Both the position numbers and the translations under genes were made by a program. From Megalopta genalis (Eukaryota > Arthropoda > Insecta > Hymenoptera > Halictidae), in assembly GCF_051020955.1 (NCBI RefSeq), contig NC_135015.1:9249616-9313615 (forward strand): DNA of 64,000 bases, in the 5' to 3' direction. The notes under the pieces are model-generated. The model did not search any database and had not been told where the DNA came from. It was given only the letters and a program-made list of their open reading frames with translations. Shown here in pieces: positions 24,418 to 36,051 of the stretch (position 1 is its first letter; every line of letters starts with the position of its first letter).

Positions 24418-27400
24418 ATAAAGAAAATCAAGCATACACAGTATAATTATAGTAATCCATACACTATTCAAAGAGATTTCGCTAAAAAGAGTATTCCACG
24501 CATTCGTATCGTAAGGAAAATATTCATCTTCCATGAACATTGTACATGCTGCTTGCATTAGTGAAACGTTGTTTGTCGATTTGTTTGTTACTCGATCATG
24601 CGAATGCCAGCGAGTTTTTCCACGTATGCAGTCGATGGATCGGTTTAGCGTATAGGTCATCAAACATCGGGAGTTTCCCCGGGGATGCTCGAAAAACTGT
24701 ACAAAACAAAACTGACACAGTGGTAAACCTAAAATTTTGCCCTGGCAGAACCGACATGAGTGACACAGCTAGTTAGGAGTTTCACAAACTGTATATAGAT
24801 ACCGATCGCTGTACGTTGAGTGGAATCGAGATGCGTATGATGCTTTAGCAGGACGCGGATATTGCGCCGCGGGCCGTTTAATTATTGCGAAACGCTCAAT
24901 TTATAAATACGATAACAGGAAGTAGCATCTACTTCGTAAACTCACGATTTTACGTGCCCTTAATACCGCATGACACTGAAACACGAGAACGTTGTTTCGA
25001 GTATCTCTATCGTGTTAAATACGTCGTATTATTACTCAGCATTAATAAGCATCGCGTTTAACGTGTAACGTTACACTGTTATTAGACTCGAATGGTCGCA
25101 CGGTTATACGCTTATAAGAACAAGTTAATACGGAGTTCCAAATACGCGAGTTCATAGCTGAGCTCTTATTACTACATACGTGCAAAGTTTCAGTTACATA
25201 CACACATATTCTTATAGTAACTATATTCATCTGGCTGTGTTTTAATGACACTCCACAGCCACAGTAAACATTGAAACCAAATATTTTCCACGATCTGGAC
25301 AATTAAAATTAACGCACATCCTGCCTTCATTTTTCCAATTTAATGCGTCCCTCGTGTGTTAAATTGACGTTACCGTAAACAAATGAATATAATAAGAGGC
25401 AAACAATTTATTCTAATATATGCTTTTTTACACTTATCGCGGCGTGTACTATGTTGTGTATTCATCATTCGAGTTTTCACTCACCTTTTATCGCTCACGT
25501 CCATTCAAAATTCTTCCAAAGTTATTAGATTTGAGCACCATGTAGCTTCTAGGTATTTTTTCGACAAGAAAGTAGTGACATGTCTTCACCTATTCATGAA
25601 ATCAAATTGACAAAATAAAGGTCAGAAAGTCTGAGATAAATTTTTCTAAAGGTAGTAGAATAATATACTGTGAAACATGAAAATAGTGTCAAATTTGCAG
25701 TATAGCCGGGAAGAGAGAAACTGGATTTAAATAATGCAGCATTTAGACGACTTTTGGACCTCCATGCGTCGAAGCGTTGAACTTTTGTATCTGATGACAA
25801 TGGCACTCCCTTCCGCATTTCAATTCGAAAGCGGCGAGCGGAAGGGTCGTTTCGTGAACGCCCTTTTAATTATGCCAACTCGGAGATCGCATGTGTCTGG
25901 CTCGTAATATGAAGCCTTAATGCAGACTAATCGTCGTTCCGTTGAAACCGAGGCGGTAATCACGGAAACGACGTAAAAAGACTTCCGGTGGTTTCGTGAG
26001 CGACGTATGCCTCCGTTTAAAAGCTCACGCCTTCTTCTTCGTATCGTTTCTTCAGGCTGGTCATTCGGCCGACGAAAATCATGAGCAATTATTCATGAAT
26101 CGTCCCGAAGTAGCATAAATCATATTTGTTCCGTGTCTGCGTCCACGCGAACCGAAACGCCGCGCCACGTTTTACCGAATCGTTATCCGGGAACGCTGAA
26201 AATTACAATAGTCGGCCGGGCTTATCGCGCATAACGCGAACCTACGAATGCCTCAGCAGACCGAGCGTATGTTCATAAATTTCCGGCGGGGTCGGTGAAA
26301 ACAACGCTCCGCATTCCTGTTCCGGGCGATACCACGAAGTATATATCAGCCGCTATAACATCGTTTTGTCTTCGCCCGGCTGCCTCTCGAGCGTCGGCTT
26401 TGCTTAAGGGCTGCGGAAAATTCGAGCTTAGCACGGTATTCAGTCAGGCTAGATATGAACCGTTAATGAAAGCCAGAAACGTTTTCCGATAATGAGCTCT
26501 TATAGAAACGGTTCCGCATCGATCGTCACGGTCGTTCTCACTTAAACCGAGTTGAAAAGATCGGCCGGAGGAAACGGAGATTCCAGTTATTACAGTCGTT
26601 TTGTAACTTCGGACGTGCCGCGCGGCATTCACGTCTAACGAGCCGCAACTTGAACTTGTTCGCTGTCGAACTGTATCCACCGATTTTCTATGCAACGGCC
26701 AACTACCAGATTGAATTGCCACATAGTCACCGCGGACGATTCGTTGCCGCTCGAGAGGTCGCGCAGGGGGAGGCTTGCTCATCGCATCGAAATGGAACAC
26801 GCGTGTCAACGGGAAGCTCTCCGGTGCTCGTGGTGTCATCCAATTCAACCGATTTCCTCGTCGGAACGTTCAATCGACTCCCCTAAAGTTGCATCGTTTG
26901 CGGATAGGCCCGCGGTGTTGCCGTGTCCGAGACCCGATCTGAATTTCCATCGAAATTTTCGACGGCCACGTTTCCTTTTTCGTATCATTTCCACTCTCGC
27001 TAACCCCAACTCCCATCGTTTCCAACGCGCGTTCCCGAGCCACGTGCTCTCAGCAAAGATCTCTACCGGTTTAGACCGCTTTAAGTCAAGGATTCTCCTT
27101 CAACCATGCTCGATCTCACAGACTACATACTATCTAATGGTGTAAGCCAAATTTACTTACTGGCTGTGTTAATAAATTAGGAATAAAGTCAATTTACTAA
27201 CTCAGGAACACTGTGGAAAATAACCTTACTTCCCCATTTGAATCTATAATTCGTTTATTTGTATAGTATGGTCAATTTAATTAATGAATCCGGAACCAGA
27301 AAGTGAAAATTTACTATAACAAATATTAGTGTAACCCTTTTCTATTAAAAAAATCCTAGTAACATTCAGTGTGTTCAATATATTACAATAGAAATGAATT

Positions 27401-27489
27401 TCAAAATCCAGTTAAAAATTAGTGTCACCCATGTGTAACCGACTCTTAGGCGCATTTGTCTCGAATACGATAACTCGACTGCTGTCGAG

Positions 27490-27720
27490 CATTACTCCGT
27501 TCATGCGAACACCTAAATATTTCGAACATAAACAAATGTAAACTCAGCATATTTTCTTTTGTTCGTGTGATTAAATCCATTTTCTGAACGCGAATTCCGG
27601 TTATTCGAACGAAAAGTTAAAAGCAGTGGGGATAATAAGAGGACTCCTATTAAATGAACCTACCCAATTATGTGAACTGCTTCTCTCCCGATGTGTTCAC
27701 ATAGAGATGGAGTTTTATTG
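27490..27720. mobile_element. possible small TIR element (MITE-like)
   Basis: The left side ATTACTCCGTTCATGCGAAC is loosely mirrored by AAAACTCCATCTCTATGTGA on the minus strand at the right side. Further GAAC / GTTC words repeat inside each arm (TTCGAACA, TGTGAACTGC). This looks like a worn MITE of about 230 bp. No target duplication is clear. Confidence 0.3.
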
Positions 27721-27722
27721 TA

Positions 27723-28045
27723 ATTGGATTTCAAATTGTACACTCTATTTTTATTCTTCTCCTTAATATCTCTTTTATTGACCTACGAATATTGGCTGGG
27801 CTACGTTGATTTACTTCCATTTTATATTAGTTATTGATATTTCTCTCGTCAGAGTTTTTAGTTGAAGCTATTAATATTATATATATAACTAAATTGGATT
27901 TTAAATTGTACACTGGATTTTTATTGTTCGTCTCAATGTCTCTTCTATTCGTCTACGTATATTCACAGGACTGCGTTGTTGGGTAAACAGTTCTCGTACC
28001 ATTTAATTGATAATTGATTTCTCATGTTCATTAGTATATAATAAC
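27723..28045. repeat. 170-bp diverged tandem duplication
   Basis: ATTGGATTTCAAATTGTACA at 27723 recurs as ATTGGATTTTAAATTGTACA at 27893. Alignable words continue for about 90 bp (TCTATT, TTCTTCTCCTTAATATCT against TTGTTCGTCTCAATGTCT, then CTACGTTG against CTGCGTTG). The far ends are poorly conserved. Confidence 0.7.
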
Positions 28046-29032
28046 TTTCTCCGGAGTGTCTCGTTCTTCAAATTCTTTGTTCAAATATTTTGAATTCTTG
28101 AATGATGTAAATGTTTCTGGTTCGACCTAGATGTAATCTTAACTTAACTCGACGTTAATCTAACATGGCATCGTTACTCTTAATCGCGTTATTATAATAA
28201 TGTCACGAGGTTCGTTATAGCTTCGAGTATCAATCTTGCACGACAAACTATTAAAATTTATTTCGAAGCACTCAAAATGACTTTATTTTCCACCGGCAAG
28301 TAGACAGAACGCGAAGCTGAATTTATTGATATGTTTTAATCCGAGACCTTAGAGTTCAATTGCAGAGCAAGGGGTTATGAAACGTAATCTGGAGTCTAGA
28401 ACGTTCATACTGGCCGCAGAATGCAGCGTATTTTAATCTTGAAAGTTTATTTCTTGTTCGGAATAATTGCAAAGAAGCAAGTGGACGGTAATGGAAACGT
28501 GGCCATGAATCGGGACATTTACCTTAACTCAAACTACGAATTCTCTGTAGTCCGGCGACTAAACGAAATGCGGGAAAAAAGAATGTCCAATTAAGGACTC
28601 GCAGAGAAGTTCCACGTTTGTTTAATTTCAAGACTAAATTCAAATGAGCTCAGTGTCTACGGATCGGGTTTACCAGTCCGGAAACTATTAAAAAGACTTT
28701 CGAGCGCTTTGAATCATGTTGCGATAACAGTTAAATATCACCGTCGTTTCTTTCCACTGGTGTTTCAATTGTTGATATAACATGTTCCTGAGATTGATAA
28801 TTTAGTAAGGTAGTTTAATTTCCTTTTAATGATTGTTTTATTACAGTAGTCCGCTGTTGTTTACTCTGTATCTGTTTAATTCATTCCCGTACACATATTT
28901 CATGAGCCTGAAGTAATTAGAGCAGGGTGGATAATTATCGTGGCCAACAATGCATCTCAGGTCTATTATTAATCTACACAGTAAAGGAAATAATTTATTT
29001 AAGATGTATGTGGGACTATCAAGATAGGGTGA

Positions 29033-29117
29033 GATTATTTTTATTAAATAAAGTGTGTCAGTATGAATTATTTTTATTAGTTAAAGCGTGTGAGTATGAG
29101 TAATTTTTATTAGTTAA
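29033..29117. repeat. 33-bp tandem array, about 2.5 units
   Basis: The unit ATTATTTTTATTA-(AATA/GTTA)-AAGYGTGTSAGTATGA occurs at 29033 and 29067, with a partial third unit from 29100. Confidence 0.75.
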
Positions 29118-29360
29118 GTAATTAGTTATTATAAATCAAATTCATTAGAAACAAGGGCGGTGGTTGTGAGGTTATTTTTAACAAAATGGTGTAAGTAAAT
29201 AATTGAATAATGTGGGAGCAGTGACAGTCGATACATTGAATGCCGAATGATGAATGAGAAGTGAGAGGCAAGGTAACAATTAGAATTGTTACGTGTCAAA
29301 AAATTGTGCATGAAATTAGTATACTTATGATCAGCATAAAAAAATTAGCCAGGAGCAAAA

Positions 29361-29390
29361 TAATTATAATTATAATTATAATTATAATAA
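29361..29390. repeat. (AATTAT)n short repeat
   Basis: About five units of AATTAT followed by AATAAAA. Confidence 0.85.
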
Positions 29391-31314
29391 AAACCATTAC
29401 ATAAATAAATCGACAACCGCAGACTTCATTATTGTCCTCCATATTGAGCGAAACAAACTTCTCACCGAAAGTTTTAATTGGTCGAGTTATCGATCGAGCG
29501 AGCACTGTTCTAACGATAATAAAAGTGTCGACATCGGATATTAGCAAAACGGCGGACGCAAGAATGCACGCTGGTTGTCTCGGCCCACTCGTCATCGACC
29601 GAGAGTTAATTAATTTATGAAGAAGCAGTTTACCGAACTCTTGGCCGGATAGAATCCGAAATCCAACTGCGTAGTTTATACAAGTTCCTGCTCGTCATCG
29701 TTTGTCGGAGCGGCGCTTTTGAAACGCCTGGTTCATTATTCCGTTGGCTGTGAGGGGCGTTCGCCGATAACGGTTATCTCCTATTAAAATTCGCCAGGAT
29801 TCCGCAAAGCGCGACGAGTTCCTGCGAAAGTATGCCGAACGGACGGAAAACGTTTTGCACGGACACGTTATTTTCGCTGAGCACCAACAGACCGTCTCGA
29901 GCGAGCTCTGATTTCTGCCGATGATCGCCCATTCTTTTTGTTATTGTTGCTGCTTGAAAGTGTAGCGTTTAACGATAACAACGATGGAAGTGTATATCGT
30001 ATATGCGGCCGTGCTCGTTCATGAATATTCAAGATCCAGAGTGCCAGAAGTGGTCGGAGTTCGGATGTCTACGATGAACCCGGGAAAGGGCGCATAAATA
30101 ATGGATTATCAGAGGAGCTCAGAAGAGAAATTCGCGTTTATATTTTATGGGGTTACATCGTCGGTGAAATACTTTCGCTGCGCGAATAAACAGTTGAACC
30201 CGCGGCGTTCCAGTCGTTTCCGTAGATCCGGAGATTCTTCCGATTTATTTCGGCTATTTGGCCGTTAAAGTTCCGTATAAACCGCGCGAACAGTATATTC
30301 GGTGTGGGAACAAACGTTGGCGAAGCGAAGTCGGTATTTTTTCGCCCGTAACACGCCGTGTTAATGTTATGATATTTCACCGCGTTTAGCAAATAATTAC
30401 GAGAGATAAATATTTTTACGTTTGCAATTCATTCGTGTGCATACGCAAACATTTACGTTACGAGATATGACATCTCGCTCCTTTCCAGACTGGAAAACGT
30501 ATTACCGCGGCATGTTTCTTTTTTTTTTGTATACGAGACACGCTCGTATATTACGTCCCGTCATAGTCGTCAAATAAGCCGTTAATTACTCATTTCGTTT
30601 TGACTGATTCTGTTGATGTTACAGTACATCGTTTTAATATGTACGATCACGAATTCTGTCGGCCACTCGATCTCGAAGGTAAATATAGAGTTCTGTATTA
30701 ATTCACTGATTTGCCGTCTTTTCACCAATTATCCATTTCCCAGATGCTATTTCTGGCACCCTATTTCGAGGAGGGAAATTGGTCAGCCATCAAACGACAG
30801 CAGATTAAGCAAAGTCATATCAGAACGGTATTGGGAAACGAAGTTCACGAGCGGGTCGTAAAATTCCGGAACGGAATGGTCGCTCAATTATTGAACAAAG
30901 TGGAATGTCTGATAAAATTTCACAGACAAGTCTCATAGCCATAGCAAGGAAATTTGCATTCGACGAGATTCGTGTCAACGATCGTCTATGTCGGAATACC
31001 CATGATCCTCCAGGTTTTTTTAACCGCGTCCATGTTTCATTCACGACCTATTTAAATAAACACGAGTGACGAACTATCTAAAAAAATTTTGTTCGCTTCA
31101 GTACATTCGAAACCATTCAATGTTTATCTTCATCCTGTCCTATTTTTTGTTTTGTTATGCTATGAAACCCTATACAGAGGTATTAGCGACACTGCGCAAT
31201 TACTGCGTATGCCAACTTCACACAGTTATATTATACATACACTTCCTGACAAAAGTTAAGAAACAACGTAATCGTTTGATACATATTTCGGTATATTCTC
31301 TATCTTCTAGGATA

Positions 31315-31860
31315 TTGGGTCTACCGGAAAGTTCTGTCCGATAGTGTCACTTGAAGTTTCAATCCATATGCACATGTTGATTTGAGACATATATGACTAT
31401 CTCTCTTTATCATTGCATTTACACACATGTACTCACTTGAATAAACTGAAACAAAGATGTCGTGAAACAAAGTGAGCGATCGTGAAAACATGGCTACCGA
31501 TGATAATGCCAGACCACATGCTGCTTTGGCGACTCGTCAGAAAATCGCAGAGCTAGGCTGGGAAATTCTGTCGCATTCACCGTACTCCCCAGACCTAGCA
31601 CCCTCCGATTATCACTTGTTTCTCTCTTTGCAAAACTTTTTACAGGAAAAAAATTCAAAACTGAAGCTGATGTCAACCAAGCACTAGTTGAGTTCTTCGC
31701 CTCTAAAAATAAATCATTTTTTAAAAATGGCATTTACAAGTTGCCATCACGCTGGCAAGAAGTCATAAGTAACGTATACTCTACAATAAATATTATTAAA
31801 TGTATGAAAATTGTGTTATATTTCAATTCAAAAACGGACAGAACTCTCCGGTAGACCTAA
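31315..31860 (+). mobile_element. internally deleted mariner transposon
   Basis: The termini TTGGGTCTACCGGAAAGTTC (31315) and, on the minus strand from 31860, TTAGGTCTACCGGAGAGTTC are TIRs of about 28 bp. TA flanks both sides (31313-31314 and 31861-31862). Full-length mariners are about 1.3 kb, so roughly 0.7 kb is missing from the middle. The element interrupts the TIR element at 31240-32119 and is therefore the younger of the two. Confidence 0.9.
31472..31800 (+). pseudogene. mariner transposase remnant (D,D34D C-terminal part)
   Basis: The frame carries DNARPHAALATRQKI and then YSPDLAPSDYHLF. These are the second and third catalytic aspartates of the mariner transposase, with 34 residues between them as the family requires. 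Just upstream, GTGAGCGATCGTGAAAACAT looks like the transposase N-terminus (SDRE) with a start at ATG 31457 in a broken frame. So the deletion joined the first few codons to the catalytic C-terminal half, losing the HTH DNA-binding domain and the first aspartate. After the FLQ residues an A-run at about 31648-31655 shifts the frame; the conserved tail (VNQALVEFFASK, then GIYKLPSRWQEV) follows in another frame. It cannot encode active transposase. Confidence 0.9.
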
Positions 31861-32155
31861 TACATAGGTTGGAACTAAAAATAGCATAATGAGATAGCAT
31901 CCCGTACATCAATGATCAATGAGTTTTTTCTCAAACATACTTGTACAAGAGCCATAATTAAATTGAATCGAATAAATAAGACAACAGCTGCGCGACATAA
32001 GCTAATAAACATACATCGCTTAAGTTATATAATCACTTTTAATGAAAAACAGCGATGTTTCAATGTCTGTAGTTTTCATAACAGTCTAATAGTTGTTTTT
32101 TAACTTTTGTCAGTAAGTGTAGATACATTTATAAGCGACGTTACATTAACGGAAC

Positions 32156-32407
32156 TTATGTATGTTTAATAACGGTACGATAAGTGGTTTGCTTAAGAAT
32201 TCTTCCATTGAATAGACAAAAAATCCTTTTCCTGCATACGCTACGAATCAATTCGTTTCCATCACTTTCATGCTGAGGGCATTGCCATACTAAGTGATTC
32301 AAATTTTCATCTACTAGTTTAACTCTATAGAGTGAAGCTGTTAAGTGATAATGGTCTGCCCGAGTTCTGTTTGTCCAGCCAACAAAATCTCTAAAAAGTG
32401 ATTTCAT
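32156..32407 (-). pseudogene. non-LTR retrotransposon ORF2 C-terminal fragment
   Basis: The minus-strand frame of 83 codons contains TRADHYHLTASLYRV and then NLNHLVWQCPQHES. This is the order seen at the end of many insect non-LTR ORF2 proteins, after RNase H: an R-x-H-Y-x-L segment, then a Cys-Cys-His-Cys knuckle ending in HxxxxC. Here the first two cysteines of the knuckle (normally C-x-C-G) are missing between LVDE and NLNH, so a short deletion is likely. No reverse transcriptase or poly(A) tail is visible nearby. The clade cannot be decided. Confidence 0.6.
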
Positions 32408-35400
32408 TGTGAACCATAGCTTGGATCCTCTGTCGTAGAAATAATTTATCAGTACTCGAAAAAGTTCTCATAATTAGGTACAATTATACAGCCTACTTCA
32501 ATTTTGATATGAAGCAAATATTCGCACATGTTTAATTCAGTTTATAAATTCGCGATCCATTGAAACAATTACGTAGAGCTACGATTTATCTATCCACTCG
32601 TTTCATTAATATTAGTTACAATGATTATCGCGTAAGGTCAAGGTTGAAATTCGATTTTAGAGTTCTTGATAAAAGCACAAATTGGAGGATGTATCCGAAA
32701 GAGTTTACCGTATCTCAATCGACAATTTTGCTTGGCTGTATAAAAGTAGAGGATAAAAGTAGAGCAGAAGGACAGGTGTTTTTCGGCTGTAATTAGTACG
32801 TGGCTGGGCCACAGTCCACGTACTTTCAATTACACTACATTCGCAACGGGACATGATGGCCAAAAGGGACGGTTACAGAAATTCCCTGACACACAGCGCA
32901 TTAGAATAGTACGTGCACGGAATTGTCGGGATCGTATTTTCCATTTTCTATGGGACCCCCTCTATTATTTATGCGCTCTTGCTACCGGAAAGTGTCTGCT
33001 TCTTACCTTCCTCCAAAAATAATTTTGATTTCACGCAACTCAGCTGCTCATGAAATTGTATTAGCGAGCAACGTTCGATATACATTAACAACTTCAAATT
33101 ATAAAAGAACATAATCTATGGTTATGTTTTAATGCGATAACAATCATTATTCTCTGTCGGTTGTATCAATCTGCTTTGTCTCAGTAAACATCACTTTGCA
33201 ATCAAGATTAAAGTATTTGAATCGAAAATCCATATTGCTCGAAAATTCCGATTAAAATCCGACAATCCTCGCGTGAAATTCGTGCGAACCAGCTACATCA
33301 TCTTTCGGAACGGTCCTCGAGAGATTGTGACGAAGAAACGACGAGTATTCGGTGATCGTCGGTTGTAACGCGCCATTCGCAGCTCGAGTGGCACGTTTTG
33401 AGTATTTCATTCAAAATACAGCTTAATCGTCGGATCATCGCCGAGATACCAGTGTCTATTTCGCTTGGAATGTGCAGCCCGTCGGTGATTCAGCGGAACG
33501 CTTGAATGTTGTACGCTCGTTGAAAGATGTAGCAGAAGTTTTCGCCGTATAATGTCGAAAATTTAATGGGGTCCGCGAAAGAGCGTGCGGTTTAGCGGTT
33601 TATTTGAGGAAAGTCGGTATTTTTCAGCCGGCGATTCATTATCTCAGTAACCGAAGCACTTTCCGCCCGAGAGGGCGCATTTATATCGTAGCATGCCCGG
33701 TGCTCACATGTTAAATCGCTCCTTTTATTCACCAGCTGGCACGTGAGTCGTCGTAGTTTGTCTCGTGAAATCGAGCGGCGGTTTAGATCCGCGCGAAGTC
33801 CAGGCCGGCTCTGCTCGCTCGGACGATTACTTAACTAATCGCGCTTTACTTTCAGCGATCGTGCTACCGACACGGTTCCGTTTCATACCCGGCTGCCGCA
33901 ATAAATCTGGTTAAGGAAAACATGCAGTTTCGTTGCGTTTTTATCCGGCGACCGATAGTTCGCTTGCCGATGATCGCTCACGTATTTCAAACTCTTTGTT
34001 AACGTGGCATTTGCCTCTTTTTAAAAATCTACTCCAATAAACTCTGGAGTTTTATAGGTTCTCTTAATATATACAAGGTTCTTGATAAGAAGAAAATCAA
34101 GACAAGTAGAATCTTGATAAACCTAATCTACGACGTCAGAATTTTCTGTTACAAGCATGTTTCATCTGTAAACAGTTCAATCTAAGGCGATCCATATAGA
34201 ACACAATTTATTTTATAAGTCAGTAAAGATGTAGTTATTTTCTTCTGAATAGTTCGGATAACCGACACTTTGCTATGTCATCATATTTTTTCGATGTATA
34301 CGTTTCCTTCTTTTCCACGAAACGTATATGCATCGAACGGACCAATTTAATTATATTCTATTTAAGTATCATTCAGAATACGATTTATACATTGTATATA
34401 CGATTGCGCATAGATGCAGAATATTGACTGCACCTAGGTGTACATATTGAAAAGGTTTCAATTTCGTAAATGCGTTTGCCCACAACAATTGCTCCAGCAA
34501 AAGCATAAATGAATACTGAAGCGAAACGTATCATTCGAGTCTCGATTAAGAGGGAGAACTTTTAATTAGAAATTCCAAGTGTCCTAATGAAACTGTTCTA
34601 GAATGAAACATTTGCACACCTATCCTCATTTCCCGACATAAATATATTTACGACAACTTCCCCTTAATCCCCGTATAAAACTCGAGATTTATTCTTTCCG
34701 TTCTATCCAATTTTATGAATCTTTTATAGTGAGAAATCTCTCAGACGCTGAAGAAATTCTTTTATGTGACACGCCGATAAAAACTGTCACACAGCGTCCT
34801 ATTGTCCATCAAATAAATTGCCACGGATATTTATACTTTATGATATTTCTACATCTCGAATAAGTCTGCAATATTAACTTTACTGCTTCGGTAACAATTG
34901 GACACAGCAGCGGACGAAAACATGGTTAAATCAATGGACGGTGCAGGAGCAAGAACGATATGTATTCCGCTTGATTAGATAACGCGTGTAATACGATTCC
35001 TTAACGCCAGCATATGGAACAACGACGGAATCATATCCGATAACCAATCAGATGTGTAATTTTTTAGTTATCGAATTCGCTAGTAGAGCAGCATAGATTG
35101 ACTACATTCTACTTTGTCACACTTCTACAAGCGTTGATAGAGAAAGACAAACAAAGAAAAACGCAAACTGGAACTATGTTCTTTAATGGAAAAATCTTTA
35201 CTTTACCATTACTTTGGTAAACACTTCACTCTACTGCCACATCTTTCAATTTCAATTATGTTATTTATAAGCTCTTCTCACTCCAATCACCTCTCAGAGG
35301 ATTAATGAAACTTCTTTAATAATGACTGTCATACAGCATAGACAATTTGTCTCCATGTAACATATATAATAACAATATAATATTCGCATAGTAATGACGA

Positions 35401-35620
35401 AAACATTCAAGCTGGTCAAAAATAGTGAACCACTATTGCATACTTTTACAGGCTTTCAATAATTCCGTCCATATTCCTCAAAATCATCTTCTATTAAAAG
35501 ATTCTCGATCCGCCTCAAAAAATGAATTCAAGTATTCCAAGCATATTTACCTGAACAATACGGTGAAAATAACGTACCATAATACTTAATACATATAAAT
35601 TGCAATTACATGTTCCAGAC
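32408..35620. other. spacer, no gene recognised
   Basis: AT-rich DNA with a CpG-richer block at about 33240-33960. A small hairpin is present at 32796-32823 (GTACGTGG ... CCACGTAC). No coding frame has recognisable content. Confidence 0.4.
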
Positions 35621-36046
35621 TGTTGGGATTATGGAATGGAAATGAATATGATTCTAAAATTCTTTTCTTAAAAAGACTTTATTTTATTCCTTTATTGAGA
35701 GAAGGTATATGGGCGAAAACGATCGAGCGACCAAACTCTACTGAGAGTCCGGTAAGAAGAAACGCTTCTTTTATACCCTTTTTGGGTTCGTCGCGTCCAC
35801 CAATCAGAGACGTTTTATTTGTCGCGTTTTACATTGTATACGTGACGCTGGGACCCTCAAACAGTCAGGGCACGATGTATATCAAAAGGTACCGGCGATG
35901 ATATATCGCGGCATCTAATATATACAGTTTACATCACCGTCGCTGCCCGCTTACGGAGCCGGCGAAATGTAAACCGATATCTTAACTGAAGATATCTTAC
36001 TAGGTAAACTATAGATTAATTTTTGTTCGAGGCTAAAATTTCAACA
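35621..36046 (-). mobile_element. solo LTR, family A, minus orientation
   Basis: A 426-bp inverted relative of the LTR at 10800-11217. On the minus strand it begins TGTTGAAATTTTAGCC and ends ATAATCCCAACA. Flanks are CAGAC (35616-35620) and CAGGC (36047-36051), a 5-bp target duplication with one mismatch. The TATA box (TTTTATACCC on the plus strand at about 35770) and the polyadenylation signal are conserved. The different target sites show that this is an independent insertion, not one half of the same element. Confidence 0.85.
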
Positions 36047-36051
36047 CAGGC

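Larger units (their letters stand above)
19709..27489. other. spacer, no gene recognised
   Basis: Alternating AT-rich and CpG-rich DNA. CpG-rich stretches lie at about 21300-21960, 23140-23900 and 25830-27080. They contain overlapping open frames on both strands (for example 163 codons minus at 21312 and 136 codons minus at 23145) with no recognisable domains. An (ATT)n run and a 76-bp tandem duplication are listed separately. Confidence 0.4.
28046..31237. other. spacer, no gene recognised
   Basis: AT-rich DNA with a more CpG-rich block at about 29450-30350. It contains a 33-bp short array and an AATTAT run (listed). No supported gene. Confidence 0.4.
31240..32119. mobile_element. TA-flanked TIR element, host of a nested mariner
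   Basis: The 5' end CACTTCCTGACAAAAGTTAA (31240) is mirrored at the 3' end; on the minus strand from 32119 it reads CACTTACTGACAAAAGTTAA. Similarity continues to about 30 bp. TA lies outside both ends (31238-31239 and 32120-32121), the Tc1/mariner target. Without the mariner at 31315-31860 and its TA duplication, the element is about 330 bp, so it is non-autonomous. No transposase of its own is visible. Confidence 0.75.
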
